Positions 16,001 to 25,047 of a stretch of DNA of 64,000 bases are shown one piece after another. The stretch's first letter is position 1; the number at the start of each line of letters is the position of its first letter. The notes under the pieces were generated by a model. The model searched no databases and was not told the DNA's origin. It saw nothing but the letters and a program-made list of their open reading frames with translations. A program made the translations under genes and the position numbers. Source of the DNA: Hyphomicrobiales bacterium (GTDB lineage: Bacteria > Pseudomonadota > Alphaproteobacteria > Rhizobiales > Rhizobiaceae); contig UBNV01000006.1 of NCBI GenBank assembly GCA_900466945.1, forward strand, positions 124,001 to 188,000, in the 5' to 3' direction.

Positions 16001-18555
16001 TGAGCGACGCCCGTGGTGCTCCCGGCGAAGATGCCGGTCGACGACCAAGTGCCATCCGTTGCCGTGAAGTTGCCCATGATGCCCTTCACCGGGTCCGTGC
16101 CGTTGGAGGCGAAGGCGCCGGTGACGCTTGTCGCAATACCGCTGCTGGAATTGCCGCTGAAAGTGGCCGTACCGCTGCCGAAGCTGACATCGGCGCTGAA
16201 GTTCTTGCTGTCATAGCCGGAGACCGCAACGGTGCCGGTTCGGGTGCCGAAGTCCATCGTCGAGGTCATCGCCCCGGTGGCGATGTATTGCGCGCTGCCG
16301 TTCACGACCGTGCCGACGGCATTGCCGTTATAGGTCGCGGTGCCCGAGTTCGGGATCGCGCTGTTCTCCGGCTGCTTGCCGATGATCCAGTTGCCGAGAT
16401 GGACGGTGTAGTTGATTTCGCCATAGACATTGCGGCCCCACCAGCCCCAGGTCATGAACTCGCAGGCATTGCAGATCGCGGCGCTGTCGCCATTGTCGAA
16501 GATCTTGGCCGGCACGACGGCAGATGAGACCATGTAGGAGCCGTCTTTGGAACTGGTGCCGGCAATCAGATGGTCGGAGAGATAGCTTTTATCCGCGTCG
16601 TCGTAAAACTCGGCGAAGTAGCTGCCGCTGCCGGTGCTGATGCTGCCCTCGAAGGTGCCCTTTGCAGCGTCGAAGGTGAGGTCGGCACTGCCGCGCGTCG
16701 CCGTGCTGCTGCCCCAGGCCGTCACGACACCCGACGAAAACCCTGTCATGGTCTCTTCGCCGAAGGTTCGGCTGGAGGCGGTCGTCACCGCATCATCGCG
16801 GCTCGCCACGTGGACCTGCTCATATCCCTCGAATTCGGGTGTTTCATAGTCGAAGCCCGTATCCCCGATCGTGCCGGACGCGATGACCAGATATTCCCCG
16901 TCGGCGCCGAAGAAATGATCTTTGCCCGCCGTCGATCCGATGGTCGCAGCCTTGCCCTGTCCATTGGTCGCGCCGCCGATCGCACTCTCACGGCTCGATC
17001 CGGCGGTCGAGGCCACGAGGCCATAGCCACCACCTGAAACCAGCTCAAAACTGCCGCTCAGGATGTTGATGGCGCTCGTCTGCCCCGCACCGGAGCCGTT
17101 GATGACGAGGGAAGCCTGCAGCGCGCGGCCCACGACACCACCGCTCGCATCGCTCACGCCGCCGACCAGAAGGTCGCTGACCACCGCTTCGCCGTTGTCG
17201 ACGAAGCTGCCGGTGAAGGGGATCGTCTGACCGTCGCCGTTCATCAGCGCGGCCAGAAGGTCCGGCTCCAGGACGTAGGAGAGGATGTCCTCGGTCGAAA
17301 GCGTTTCCTGCGCATCGGCAGGCGTGCCGCCAACCACGTAGAAAGCTTGGGGATCGGCGCTGTCGGCACTCAGCATGTAGGTGAAGAAACCACCGCTCCC
17401 GGTATAGGCCGTCCCGCTGACTGCCGTTCCGTTGACCTCGCCCGTGACGGTCTGCTCCGTCAGCACGGTGGTCGATGAGAGGGCGGGCAATATGAAGTCG
17501 TTGCCCGCGCCGTCGGTGCCCGTCAGGGTACCATCGGCATTGCGGGTCAGCGTGCCGCTCGACTGATCCAGCCGGACCCCATCCGCGCCATCTCCCGAGC
17601 CAGCGCTTTCTGCGCTTATGCCAGCGGGTGACAGCACGGAAACGGCGATCCCGTCGTCAGCGTCACCGTCGCCATCCCCGTCGCCATCCCCGTCTGCGCC
17701 ATCGTCAGGCACTTGCGGCCGCAGGCCCACATCCCGCTGGGAGTCCCCCGCCAGGTTCTCGACCGGCGTCGTCACGACCGGCCGTGGCTGCGGCACGGGT
17801 ATCGTGTTTTCCGATGGCAATTGCGCCGAATTGCTTCTGGCGACCGTACTCGTGGCGACTGTCTGGTCTGTCGGCCTGTTTCTAGCACCCCCGCTCTCGC
17901 CGGGACGGCCGGCGAGGAATTGCTGCAAGCCGCTCACCCATTGCGGCGGCGTCCGCTGGATGCGCGGCTGACCGTCCCCGGCGACGATCGAGAAGCCCTG
18001 TTTGAACAGGCGCTGCGGCGAACCGTTGCCGCTAAGCTGCACTTCCTTGCCATAGACCAGCGTCATATGCGGCGGCAGCGGCTGCCCATCGCGCGTCTGG
18101 CCATTGAGATTGATGTCGACCACGGCGCCACGAATGCCGGCCGTGCCGATCGGCGTGTTGATCTTTACATTGCCGCTCGCCTTGGAAGCCTTGCCGCCGA
18201 TGAAGCGCAGCGCCCCCTTGGTCATGGTGGCGGCAAGCGAGGCTGTGTTCTTCTCCGGATCATAGACAAAGCTGTCGATCACCACGGAGGAATTCGGCCC
18301 GACGGTGAAGGATGTCCCGTCGGCGAGCAGGATCTGCACCAGGCCTTCGTTGCTCGTCTCGATCCGGTGATTGCGGATGACGGGGTCGCCGAGCGAGATC
18401 AGCCTTGGCTTGCCGGCGCCATCGAAGGCGGTCGCCCTCGGATTGACGGCAGCGGTCACGCCCGCGATGTCAGCTTCCGCCAGCGCCGGAGACGTCGCAA
18501 GCAGGAGCAGCGCAGCAGAGGCGCAGAGCAGGGCATGATGTCTGTTTGTCTTCAT
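15997..18555 (-). CDS. Large exported FecR-domain protein with TbpB-like C-terminal domain
   Basis: An 852-residue protein with a Sec signal peptide (LLCASAALLLLATSPALA) and no lipobox. Residues of about 45-190 are a FecR domain (GDPVIRNHRIETSNEGLVQILLADGTSFTVGPNSSVVID, INTPIGTAGIRGAVV in outline). A Pro/Thr/Gln-rich linker leads to an Asp-Gly repeat near residues 285-302. The rest is Gly/Ser/Thr-rich beta structure; the last 120 residues (TATYNGNAVGTVV, TSTMDFGTRTGTVAVSGY, FSADVSFGSGTATFSG, GIMGNFTATDGTWSSTGIF) resemble the beta-barrel lobes of transferrin-binding protein B and other Slam cargo. It lies 10 bases after the Slam-like gene and overlaps the cyclase gene. Surface export by the neighbour is inferred. 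Confidence 0.78.
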   Translation of the reverse strand: MKTNRHHALLCASAALLLLATSPALAEADIAGVTAAVNPRATAFDGAGKPRLISLGDPVIRNHRIETSNEGLVQILLADGTSFTVGPNSSVVIDSFVYDPEKNTASLAATMTKGALRFIGGKASKASGNVKINTPIGTAGIRGAVVDINLNGQTRDGQPLPPHMTLVYGKEVQLSGNGSPQRLFKQGFSIVAGDGQPRIQRTPPQWVSGLQQFLAGRPGESGGARNRPTDQTVATSTVARSNSAQLPSENTIPVPQPRPVVTTPVENLAGDSQRDVGLRPQVPDDGADGDGDGDGDGDADDGIAVSVLSPAGISAESAGSGDGADGVRLDQSSGTLTRNADGTLTGTDGAGNDFILPALSSTTVLTEQTVTGEVNGTAVSGTAYTGSGGFFTYMLSADSADPQAFYVVGGTPADAQETLSTEDILSYVLEPDLLAALMNGDGQTIPFTGSFVDNGEAVVSDLLVGGVSDASGGVVGRALQASLVINGSGAGQTSAINILSGSFELVSGGGYGLVASTAGSSRESAIGGATNGQGKAATIGSTAGKDHFFGADGEYLVIASGTIGDTGFDYETPEFEGYEQVHVASRDDAVTTASSRTFGEETMTGFSSGVVTAWGSSTATRGSADLTFDAAKGTFEGSISTGSGSYFAEFYDDADKSYLSDHLIAGTSSKDGSYMVSSAVVPAKIFDNGDSAAICNACEFMTWGWWGRNVYGEINYTVHLGNWIIGKQPENSAIPNSGTATYNGNAVGTVVNGSAQYIATGAMTSTMDFGTRTGTVAVSGYDSKNFSADVSFGSGTATFSGNSSSGIATSVTGAFASNGTDPVKGIMGNFTATDGTWSSTGIFAGSTTGVAQ
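17653..17709. repeat. Tandem Asp-Gly coding repeat in the FecR-domain gene
   Basis: Repeats of GCCATCCCCGTC and variants encode the DG-rich stretch DGADGDGDGDGDGDADDG on the minus strand. This may be a flexible, calcium-binding-like linker between the FecR and C-terminal domains, and could vary in copy number among strains. Confidence 0.7.
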
Positions 18556-18565
18556 CGTGATGCTC

Positions 18566-19954
18566 CTAAAAGGCTGCCTGGATGCCGATCGATAGCGAAA
18601 TATTGTCGAAGGCCTTGATGTCGTAGTTCGACCAGACCTTGCGGTAACCGGCCTCGGTTACCAGGGCCACGCGCTCGTTGAACGGCGTGATTTGGCGAAG
18701 GTTGAGGCTGACGTCCGTATCGCGTTGGCTTTTGCCCGCATTGATCATGGTGTCGGGTTCGTCATAGCCACGGCCCGCAATGGCCGCTTCAAGCCCGATG
18801 ATCCAGGCTGGCCCATCGCCGATCAACGCCGCATATCGATAGGTGCCGGAAATCGCGCCGCCGACTTCAGTGGAGGAGAGATAACCCGTCTCCGCATCGC
18901 GCCGCGTCGCGAACAGCCGGCCGGTGAGACTGAAGTCCTCGCTCATATTGTGCGTCCAGGAGGCTTGCGCATCGAAACGGTTGCCGGTCTGCAATTCGGC
19001 GGTCTGGCGCGACTTGGTGTTGGAGTAATCCTCGTATCGGTATTGCAGGCTGGTCGAGAGACTGTCGACCGGTGTCACCTGCCAGTCGAAGTTGGTCGAG
19101 ATCCCGGCAGAGGCGAGATAGCGGTCACCCTCGATCAAGACGCCACTGGTCAAGAGCATGACGGAGACCGACCGGTCGTCCAGTCCGAAGCGGCCGAGAT
19201 CGAAGACAGGCCCGGCATAGGCTTCGGCGGCTGCCGTGTTCAGCGTGTCGCGGTCGCGGTATCCTGCCGCATAGCCGGAGATGCCGGCTTCCAGCGAGAG
19301 CCCCTGGATATCGGTGTCGTGGCGATAGCGCAGTCCGCCATTGACGAAGGCATTGAAGTCTTCTCCCGCGACGCTCAGATCATCCAGCGTGTAGGAGAGA
19401 CCGTTGAGCGTGACGGTGGAATTGGAGGGACCGGCATTGGCATTGCTCTGATAGCGCAGCCCGGTCCGGATCATGCCCGAAAGCTGCGACGGTGCACCCT
19501 TCTGGTCGATCGCCGCGAGATACTGGTCGACCTTGGTCGACACTTCCAGCGGCACGTCGCCGCTAGCCTTGGCCCCATCGAAATACTGCCGTGCCGTCTC
19601 ATAGGCGCCGAGCCGATAATAGAGCACACCGAGTTCGAGCTGCAGTCGCGGCAGGCCCGGCGCATAGATCAGCATGCGCTCCAGCGTCGAGATCGCACCC
19701 TCGAGATCGCCCGTCTGAGACGAAAGAGCCGCATATTCGAAGGCCGTGTCGAGATCATCCGGGGCGGCCATCATCCGCTCGAAGAGATCTTTCCGCTGGG
19801 CCTCGATCGCTGCCAGCGAGGCGCGGCCGGTTCGCGGCGCGACGTTCTGCGGTGGCTGGGCGTTGGCCGGCATGGCCAGGCAAAGCGCGGCCACGGCAAG
19901 ACTCGACTTGTATGCGGCGAGAGAAAACCCGCCCCGGCTCTTCGGCAATACCAT
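18566..19954 (-). CDS. TPR plus outer-membrane beta-barrel protein, Slam-like (DUF560/PF04575-type)
   Basis: A 462-residue exported protein with a signal peptide ending near MPANAQ (residue 33). Residues of about 45-150 hold TPR units (DLDTAFEYAALSSQTGDLEGAISTLERML, LELGVLYYRLGAYETARQYFDGA in outline). The remaining 300 residues alternate strands typical of an outer-membrane barrel, ending in a C-terminal Phe (SLSIGIQAAF). TPR followed by a barrel of this size is the plan of surface lipoprotein assembly modulators (Slam), the translocon of the type XI secretion system. It is the first gene of the operon with the FecR/TbpB-like protein and cyclase. A generic TPR-porin is the alternative. Confidence 0.65.
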   Translation of the reverse strand: MVLPKSRGGFSLAAYKSSLAVAALCLAMPANAQPPQNVAPRTGRASLAAIEAQRKDLFERMMAAPDDLDTAFEYAALSSQTGDLEGAISTLERMLIYAPGLPRLQLELGVLYYRLGAYETARQYFDGAKASGDVPLEVSTKVDQYLAAIDQKGAPSQLSGMIRTGLRYQSNANAGPSNSTVTLNGLSYTLDDLSVAGEDFNAFVNGGLRYRHDTDIQGLSLEAGISGYAAGYRDRDTLNTAAAEAYAGPVFDLGRFGLDDRSVSVMLLTSGVLIEGDRYLASAGISTNFDWQVTPVDSLSTSLQYRYEDYSNTKSRQTAELQTGNRFDAQASWTHNMSEDFSLTGRLFATRRDAETGYLSSTEVGGAISGTYRYAALIGDGPAWIIGLEAAIAGRGYDEPDTMINAGKSQRDTDVSLNLRQITPFNERVALVTEAGYRKVWSNYDIKAFDNISLSIGIQAAF

Positions 19955-20337
19955 ATGAAAACAAACTCAAATAATGAACGGTTGAAAATCTTTACGGTAA
20001 GGCAAGCTCTTGTTTGAAGACGAGAAATGCGCTCTACCCGGCCAAGTTTGGTGGTTTTGCTGACGCTGCCCGGTCGAGGCTTCGATAATAATCCGCCGGG
20101 ATGCCCTCTGGCAATGCGCAGAGCCGATGCCTCCCCAACGACGTATACAGCCAGCAGAAGCACAAATCGAGCCTCATGATTGGGTACGAAAGACCGCCGA
20201 TCCCCGCACTGTCCGGGTAAGTGGCACCAAAAGGTCACGGAACTTTGATTTTTCCGGGGGGAGCCTGCCTTGTTTGCCGCCTTTTGCCGTTATAACGGTG
20301 GAGCCATCCAAGACCCTTGCAAGCAGGTAACTGACCT
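19955..20337. other. Intergenic region between divergent Slam-like and dsbA genes
   Basis: A 383-base promoter region serves two divergent transcripts. The left end is AT-rich near 19960-20010, fitting a promoter for the leftward operon. AGGTAA shortly before 20338 may serve as the dsbA ribosome site. No RNA gene or coding region is seen. Confidence 0.5.
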
Positions 20338-21084
20338 ATGTCGACTTCCGAACTCTCGATCACCAAGCGCCGTTTGCTCGGCGGCATCGCCATCGCCGCC
20401 GTCGGCATCGCGCTCACCGCATGCAGCGACGCTGAAGACAAGGCCGCCAGCGCTGAACCGAAGCCGGCCGTCAGCAACGAGACCACGGCCTCGACCACCT
20501 CTGCCGAGATCCCGACCGCCGACCGCGATGTCGATATGGAAGCGGCCCTGAAGCCGGGATCGCTCAAGGAAATGGCACTCGGCGATCCGAACGCGCCGGT
20601 CAAGGTGATCGAATACATGTCGATGACCTGCCCACATTGCGCAAATTTCCATGAAAACACCTTCGAGGCGATCAAGACCAAGTATGTCGACACCGGAAAG
20701 GTCTATTTCGTGCTCCGCGAATTCCCGTTCCCTCAGGACACCGCCTCGCTCGCGGCCTTCATGCTGGCCCGTTGCACGACCGAAGACAAGTTCTTCCCCT
20801 TCGTCTCCATGCTGCTCAAGCAGCAGCGCACCTGGGCTGCTCCGACGGATGGCGACGTCCGTGGCGCCATGCTGCAGCTTTCCAAGCTCGGTGGTTTTAC
20901 ACAGGAGACCTTCGACGCCTGCTTGACGAACGCCCAGCTTGCCGGTGATGTGTCGAAAGTCCGCGATCGCGGTGCTGAGGAATTCGGAGTTCAGTCGACC
21001 CCGACCTTCCTGATCAATGGCAAGGCCTATTCGGGGGACATGTCGGTTGACTCCATGTCGGCCCTCATCGACAGCCTGCTCTGA
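20338..21084 (+). CDS. DsbA-family thiol:disulfide oxidoreductase, lipoprotein
   Basis: A 248-residue thioredoxin-fold protein. The signal peptide ends in a lipobox (GIALTAC, lipidated Cys29), so it is anchored to a membrane facing the periplasm. A low-complexity linker (residues 30-65) precedes the fold. The active site is CPHC at 98-101 and the cis-Pro loop is VQSTPTFLING. It belongs to the DsbA/BdbD-like group that normally precedes smc in rhizobia. It ends 78 bases before smc on the same strand. Confidence 0.92.
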   Translation: MSTSELSITKRRLLGGIAIAAVGIALTACSDAEDKAASAEPKPAVSNETTASTTSAEIPTADRDVDMEAALKPGSLKEMALGDPNAPVKVIEYMSMTCPHCANFHENTFEAIKTKYVDTGKVYFVLREFPFPQDTASLAAFMLARCTTEDKFFPFVSMLLKQQRTWAAPTDGDVRGAMLQLSKLGGFTQETFDACLTNAQLAGDVSKVRDRGAEEFGVQSTPTFLINGKAYSGDMSVDSMSALIDSLL

Positions 21085-21162
21085 TCGACGTTCCGTTCTG
21101 ACAACGGGCGCCGGGGAAACCCGTGCGCCCGTTTTTCATGCACTGGCGCGGGGCATGGCACG

Positions 21163-24100
21163 ATGAAATTCAACCGCCTCCGCGTCGTTGGCTTCAAGTC
21201 CTTCGTCGAACCCTCCGATTTCATCATCGAGCGCGGCCTGACTGGCATTGTCGGGCCAAATGGCTGCGGCAAGTCGAACCTGGTCGAAGCGCTTCGCTGG
21301 GTGATGGGTGAGAATTCCTACAAGAACATGCGCGCGTCCGGCATGGACGACGTAATCTTCTCCGGCTCCGGCAACCGCCCGGCGCGCAACTCGGCGGAAG
21401 TCGGGCTTTATCTCGACAATTCCGATCGCACCGCACCCGCCGCCTTCAACGATGCCGACGAGATCCAGGTGACGCGTCGCATCGAGCGCGGCAATGGCTC
21501 GGTCTATCGCATCAACGGCAAGGAAGCGCGCGCCAAGGATGTGCAGCTTCTCTTCGCCGATGCCTCGACCGGCGCCCGCTCGCCCTCGATGGTCGGCCAG
21601 GGCCGCATCGGCGAGCTGATCCAGGCCAAGCCCCAGGCCCGCCGGCAATTGCTGGAAGAGGCCGCCGGCATTTCCGGCCTGCATTCGCGTCGCCACGAGG
21701 CGGAACTCAGGCTGCGTGCCGCCGAGACCAATCTCGAGCGCCTGGAAGACATCACCACCCAGCTCGAAAGCCAGATCGAGAGCCTGAAACGCCAGGCCCG
21801 CCAGGCCAACCGCTTCAAGCAGTTGTCGGCCGAAATCCGCGGGCACGAGGCCATGCTCCTGCATATCCGCTGGGCACAGGCAAAACAGGCCGAAGGTGAG
21901 GCCGAAAGCGCCCTGAACCAGACCATGTCCACGGTCGCCGAAAAGGCGAACCACCAGATGGAGGCGGCAAAGCTCCAGGCTGTGGCGAGCCTCAAGATGC
22001 CGGAACTGCGCGAGGAGGAGGCGAAATGCGCCGCAGCCCTCCAGCGCCTGCAGATCGCCCGCAGCCAGCTGGACGAGGAAGCAAGCCGGATCCTGCGCCG
22101 CCGCGACGAGCTCACCCGCCGTCTCGCCCAGCTCGACGAGGATATCCGCCGCGAGGAGCGTCTCGTCTCGGAGAATGCCGAGGTCATCAATCGCCTGGCC
22201 GAGGAAGAGGCCGAGCTCGAGGAAATCCTCGCCGATGCCGGACGTTTTGCAGAAGAGGCGAAGGAAGCCTTCGATACGACTGCCGCAACCCTTACCGACA
22301 GCGAGCGTGATTTCACCCGCCTGACCGCCGAGCGCGCCGAGGCCGCTGCCGGCCGCAACCAACTCGAACGCGCCATCCGCGATCTCGCCGAGCGCCGCGC
22401 CCGCCTTGAGCGCCAGGTGTCGGAAGCCTCCCGCGAACTCTCTGAGATTTCAGACCGGATCGCCGCTCTCCCCGATCCGGACGAGAAGCGCGAAATGGTC
22501 GAGATCGCCGAGCAGGCGGTGGCCGATGCCGAAAGTGCCGCCATGGAGGCAGAAGCAGCGCTCACCGAAGCGCGCCGCACCGAAAGCCATCTGCGCCAGC
22601 CGCTCGAAGCGGCCCGCGCCCGCGTCAACGGTCTGGAGACTGAAGCCCGCACCATCGCCCGTATCCTGGCCTCAACGACCACCGGCGACTTCCCGCCTGT
22701 CGCCGACGACCTCTCCGTCGATCGCGGCTACGAAACTGCCCTCGGCGCTGCCCTCGGTGACGACCTCGACAGCGCACTCGACCAATCTGCCCCGGCCCAT
22801 TGGCATGGCAATGGCGATGGGGCAGGGGATCCGAGCCTGCCATCCGGCGCAAAGCCGCTGATCGCCCATGTCCGCGCACCCGCAGCACTTACCCGTGCGC
22901 TCCGCCAGATCGGCGTCGTCGAAGAAGTCGACGCACTTGGCCTCATGTCGAAGCTCGCCCCCGGCCAGCGCATCGTGACTCGTGATGGCGCCGTCTATCG
23001 CTGGGACGGCCATGTCACGGGCGCCGATGCCCCAAGTGCCGCAGCCCTACGCCTTGCCCAGAAGAATCGCCTGGCCGAAATCGAGTTCGAGACCGAGGAA
23101 GCCCGCGACCAGATGGTCGAGGCAGAGGATCGCCTGGCCGAAGCCGCAGACGCCATCCGCACCGAAGAGGCCCGCCTCACCGACGCCCGTGACCGTAGCC
23201 GCCTGACGGTCCGAAGCCTTGCAGAAGCGCGCGATGCACTCGCTCAGGCCGAACGTGCTTCAGGCGATCTCATCCGCCGCCGCGAGGTGATCGAGGAGGC
23301 GGTCAACGGTCTGAAAGCGCAGATCGAGGAGATCGTCGAGCAGGAAGAAACCGCCCGAATCGAGATGGAAGAGACGCCCGATCTCTCCGCTCTCGACGCC
23401 CGCCTGCGCGAGGCAGAATCCGTTGTCGCCCGCGATCGTGGCCTGCTCGCCGAAGCCCGCGCCCGCTTCGAAGGTCTTGCCCGCGAAGACGAGATGCGCC
23501 GCCGCCGCATCCTCTCGATCCGCCAGGAAAAGCAGAACTGGCAGAGCCGGGCAAAATCCGCTGAGGAGCATATCGCGACGCTGCGCGAGCGCGAGGCGGA
23601 AGCCCGCGAGGAAATCACCGATCTCGAAATGGCGCCCGACGAATTCGAGGACAAGCGCCGCAACCTGATGAACGCCCTAGACAAGGCCGAGAAGGATCGC
23701 CGCGACGCCGCCGATCGCCTGATCGAGGCCGAGACCCGCCAGCGCGAGGCTGACCAGAAGGCGGCAGCCGCCTTGGCCGAACTCGCTGAAAGCAGAGAAA
23801 AGCGCGGCCGCGCCGAAGAGCGCCTCGTCTCCGCCCGCGAATGGCGTGTCGATGCCGAGGCCCGCATTGCCGAAGCCCTCAACGTTCCCCCGCACGAGGC
23901 CTTCCGCCTGACGGGTCTGAAGGATCCCTCGCAGATCGGCGATCTGCGCGAGGTCGAGCGCAATGTCGACCGGCTAAAGATGGAGCGCGAGCGCCTGGGC
24001 GCCGTCAACCTGCGCGCCGAGGAAGAGCAGAAGGAACTGTCCGACAAGCTCGCCGCCATGATCAAGGAGCGCGACGACATCATCGATGCGATCCGCAAGT

Positions 24101-24627
24101 TGCGCGGCGCGATCCAGAGCCTCAACCGCGAAGGCCGCGAACGCCTGATCGCCGCCTTCGATGTCGTCAACGCCCAGTTCCAGCGCCTCTTCACCCACCT
24201 CTTCAACGGCGGCACGGCCGAACTGCAGCTGATCGAAAGCGACGACCCGCTCGAAGCCGGCCTCGAAATCCTCGCCCGTCCGCCCGGCAAGAAGCCGCAA
24301 ACCATGACGCTGCTCTCAGGCGGCGAACAGGCGCTGACCGCCATGGCCCTGATCTTTGCCGTTTTCCTGACGAACCCCGCGCCGATCTGCGTGCTCGACG
24401 AAGTCGACGCACCGCTCGACGACCACAATGTCGAGCGCTACTGCAATCTGATGGACGAAATGGCCGCCTCCACCGAGACCCGCTTCGTCATCATCACCCA
24501 CAACCCCATCACGATGGCCCGCATGAACCGCCTCTTCGGCGTCACCATGGCGGAGCAAGGTGTGAGCCAACTCGTCTCCGTCGACCTGCAGACGGCGGAG
24601 GCGCTGCGCGAGAGGGATCTGGTGTGA
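21163..24627 (+). CDS. smc: Chromosome segregation protein SMC
   Basis: A 1154-residue ATPase that organises and separates the chromosome with ScpA/ScpB. The N-terminal ATPase half has FKSFVEPSDF and Walker A GPNGCGKSN at 31-39. Two long coiled coils (about 165-490 and 655-1000, rich in Glu/Arg/Ala heptads) flank a hinge near 500-640. The C-terminal half has the ABC signature LSGGEQALTAMALIFA and Walker B PICVLDEVDAPLDDHNV. The length is full. The start follows a GGGGCATGGCACG leader; the end overlaps the next gene by four bases (GTGA). Confidence 0.97.
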   Translation: MKFNRLRVVGFKSFVEPSDFIIERGLTGIVGPNGCGKSNLVEALRWVMGENSYKNMRASGMDDVIFSGSGNRPARNSAEVGLYLDNSDRTAPAAFNDADEIQVTRRIERGNGSVYRINGKEARAKDVQLLFADASTGARSPSMVGQGRIGELIQAKPQARRQLLEEAAGISGLHSRRHEAELRLRAAETNLERLEDITTQLESQIESLKRQARQANRFKQLSAEIRGHEAMLLHIRWAQAKQAEGEAESALNQTMSTVAEKANHQMEAAKLQAVASLKMPELREEEAKCAAALQRLQIARSQLDEEASRILRRRDELTRRLAQLDEDIRREERLVSENAEVINRLAEEEAELEEILADAGRFAEEAKEAFDTTAATLTDSERDFTRLTAERAEAAAGRNQLERAIRDLAERRARLERQVSEASRELSEISDRIAALPDPDEKREMVEIAEQAVADAESAAMEAEAALTEARRTESHLRQPLEAARARVNGLETEARTIARILASTTTGDFPPVADDLSVDRGYETALGAALGDDLDSALDQSAPAHWHGNGDGAGDPSLPSGAKPLIAHVRAPAALTRALRQIGVVEEVDALGLMSKLAPGQRIVTRDGAVYRWDGHVTGADAPSAAALRLAQKNRLAEIEFETEEARDQMVEAEDRLAEAADAIRTEEARLTDARDRSRLTVRSLAEARDALAQAERASGDLIRRREVIEEAVNGLKAQIEEIVEQEETARIEMEETPDLSALDARLREAESVVARDRGLLAEARARFEGLAREDEMRRRRILSIRQEKQNWQSRAKSAEEHIATLREREAEAREEITDLEMAPDEFEDKRRNLMNALDKAEKDRRDAADRLIEAETRQREADQKAAAALAELAESREKRGRAEERLVSAREWRVDAEARIAEALNVPPHEAFRLTGLKDPSQIGDLREVERNVDRLKMERERLGAVNLRAEEEQKELSDKLAAMIKERDDIIDAIRKLRGAIQSLNREGRERLIAAFDVVNAQFQRLFTHLFNGGTAELQLIESDDPLEAGLEILARPPGKKPQTMTLLSGGEQALTAMALIFAVFLTNPAPICVLDEVDAPLDDHNVERYCNLMDEMAASTETRFVIITHNPITMARMNRLFGVTMAEQGVSQLVSVDLQTAEALRERDLV

Positions 24628-25043
24628 GGCGACTCCTGATCACGTTTGGCGTGTTGGCTGCCATGAGCGCCACCCCCCTCCACGCCCAGACGGCCTCCAC
24701 CTCGCTCGCCGGCAACTACCTGCCGAGTGTGCTCGCCACGTCCCCGGTCCATCGCGACAGTCTGATGGAGATGATCAAGGGCAAGCCCGGTCTGCCCTTC
24801 TGGGTGCGCGCGCTGGTCCGCCAACCGCGTTACGTGGCGCTCGCTTCCGAGGAGGTGAAGGTCATGGACAGGCGCATGCAGCTCTTCCGCGCCTGCGAGC
24901 CGCGCACCTGCGAAACCAGCTGGATCCGGGTCCTCTATTCCGAGGACGGCAAGCGTGCGTTGCTTTACGTCTCCGACGCCAAACTCGGCATCAAGATCTT
25001 CGGCGATCCGACGCCGGAAGAGCTGACCTTCCTCACCCGCTAA
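24624..25043 (+). CDS. Ivy-like lysozyme inhibitor, exported
   Basis: A 139-residue protein with a signal peptide (LLITFGVLAAMSATPLHAQ). The mature part follows the inhibitor-of-vertebrate-lysozyme plan: SLMEMIKGKPGLPFWVRAL, then the strand EVKVMDRRMQLFRA, then the loop CEPRTC at 91-96 and WIRVLYSEDGKRALLYVSD. The E. coli Ivy loop is CKPHDC, with the His inserted in the lysozyme active site; here that His is Arg, so target or activity may differ. The GTG start at 24624 overlaps the smc stop as GTGA; an ATG at 24663 would cut the signal peptide. Confidence 0.75.
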   Translation: MRRLLITFGVLAAMSATPLHAQTASTSLAGNYLPSVLATSPVHRDSLMEMIKGKPGLPFWVRALVRQPRYVALASEEVKVMDRRMQLFRACEPRTCETSWIRVLYSEDGKRALLYVSDAKLGIKIFGDPTPEELTFLTR

Positions 25044-25047
25044 AGGC

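Noticed and set aside
18692..20017. A 441-codon plus-strand frame opposite the Slam-like gene
   Set aside because: Composition and lack of domains mark it as an antisense shadow; the minus-strand protein has a signal peptide, TPR units and a barrel end.
24663..25043. Internal ATG as the start of the Ivy-like gene
   Set aside because: It would remove the hydrophobic part of the signal peptide; the GTG at 24624 gives a full leader and a GTGA overlap with smc.
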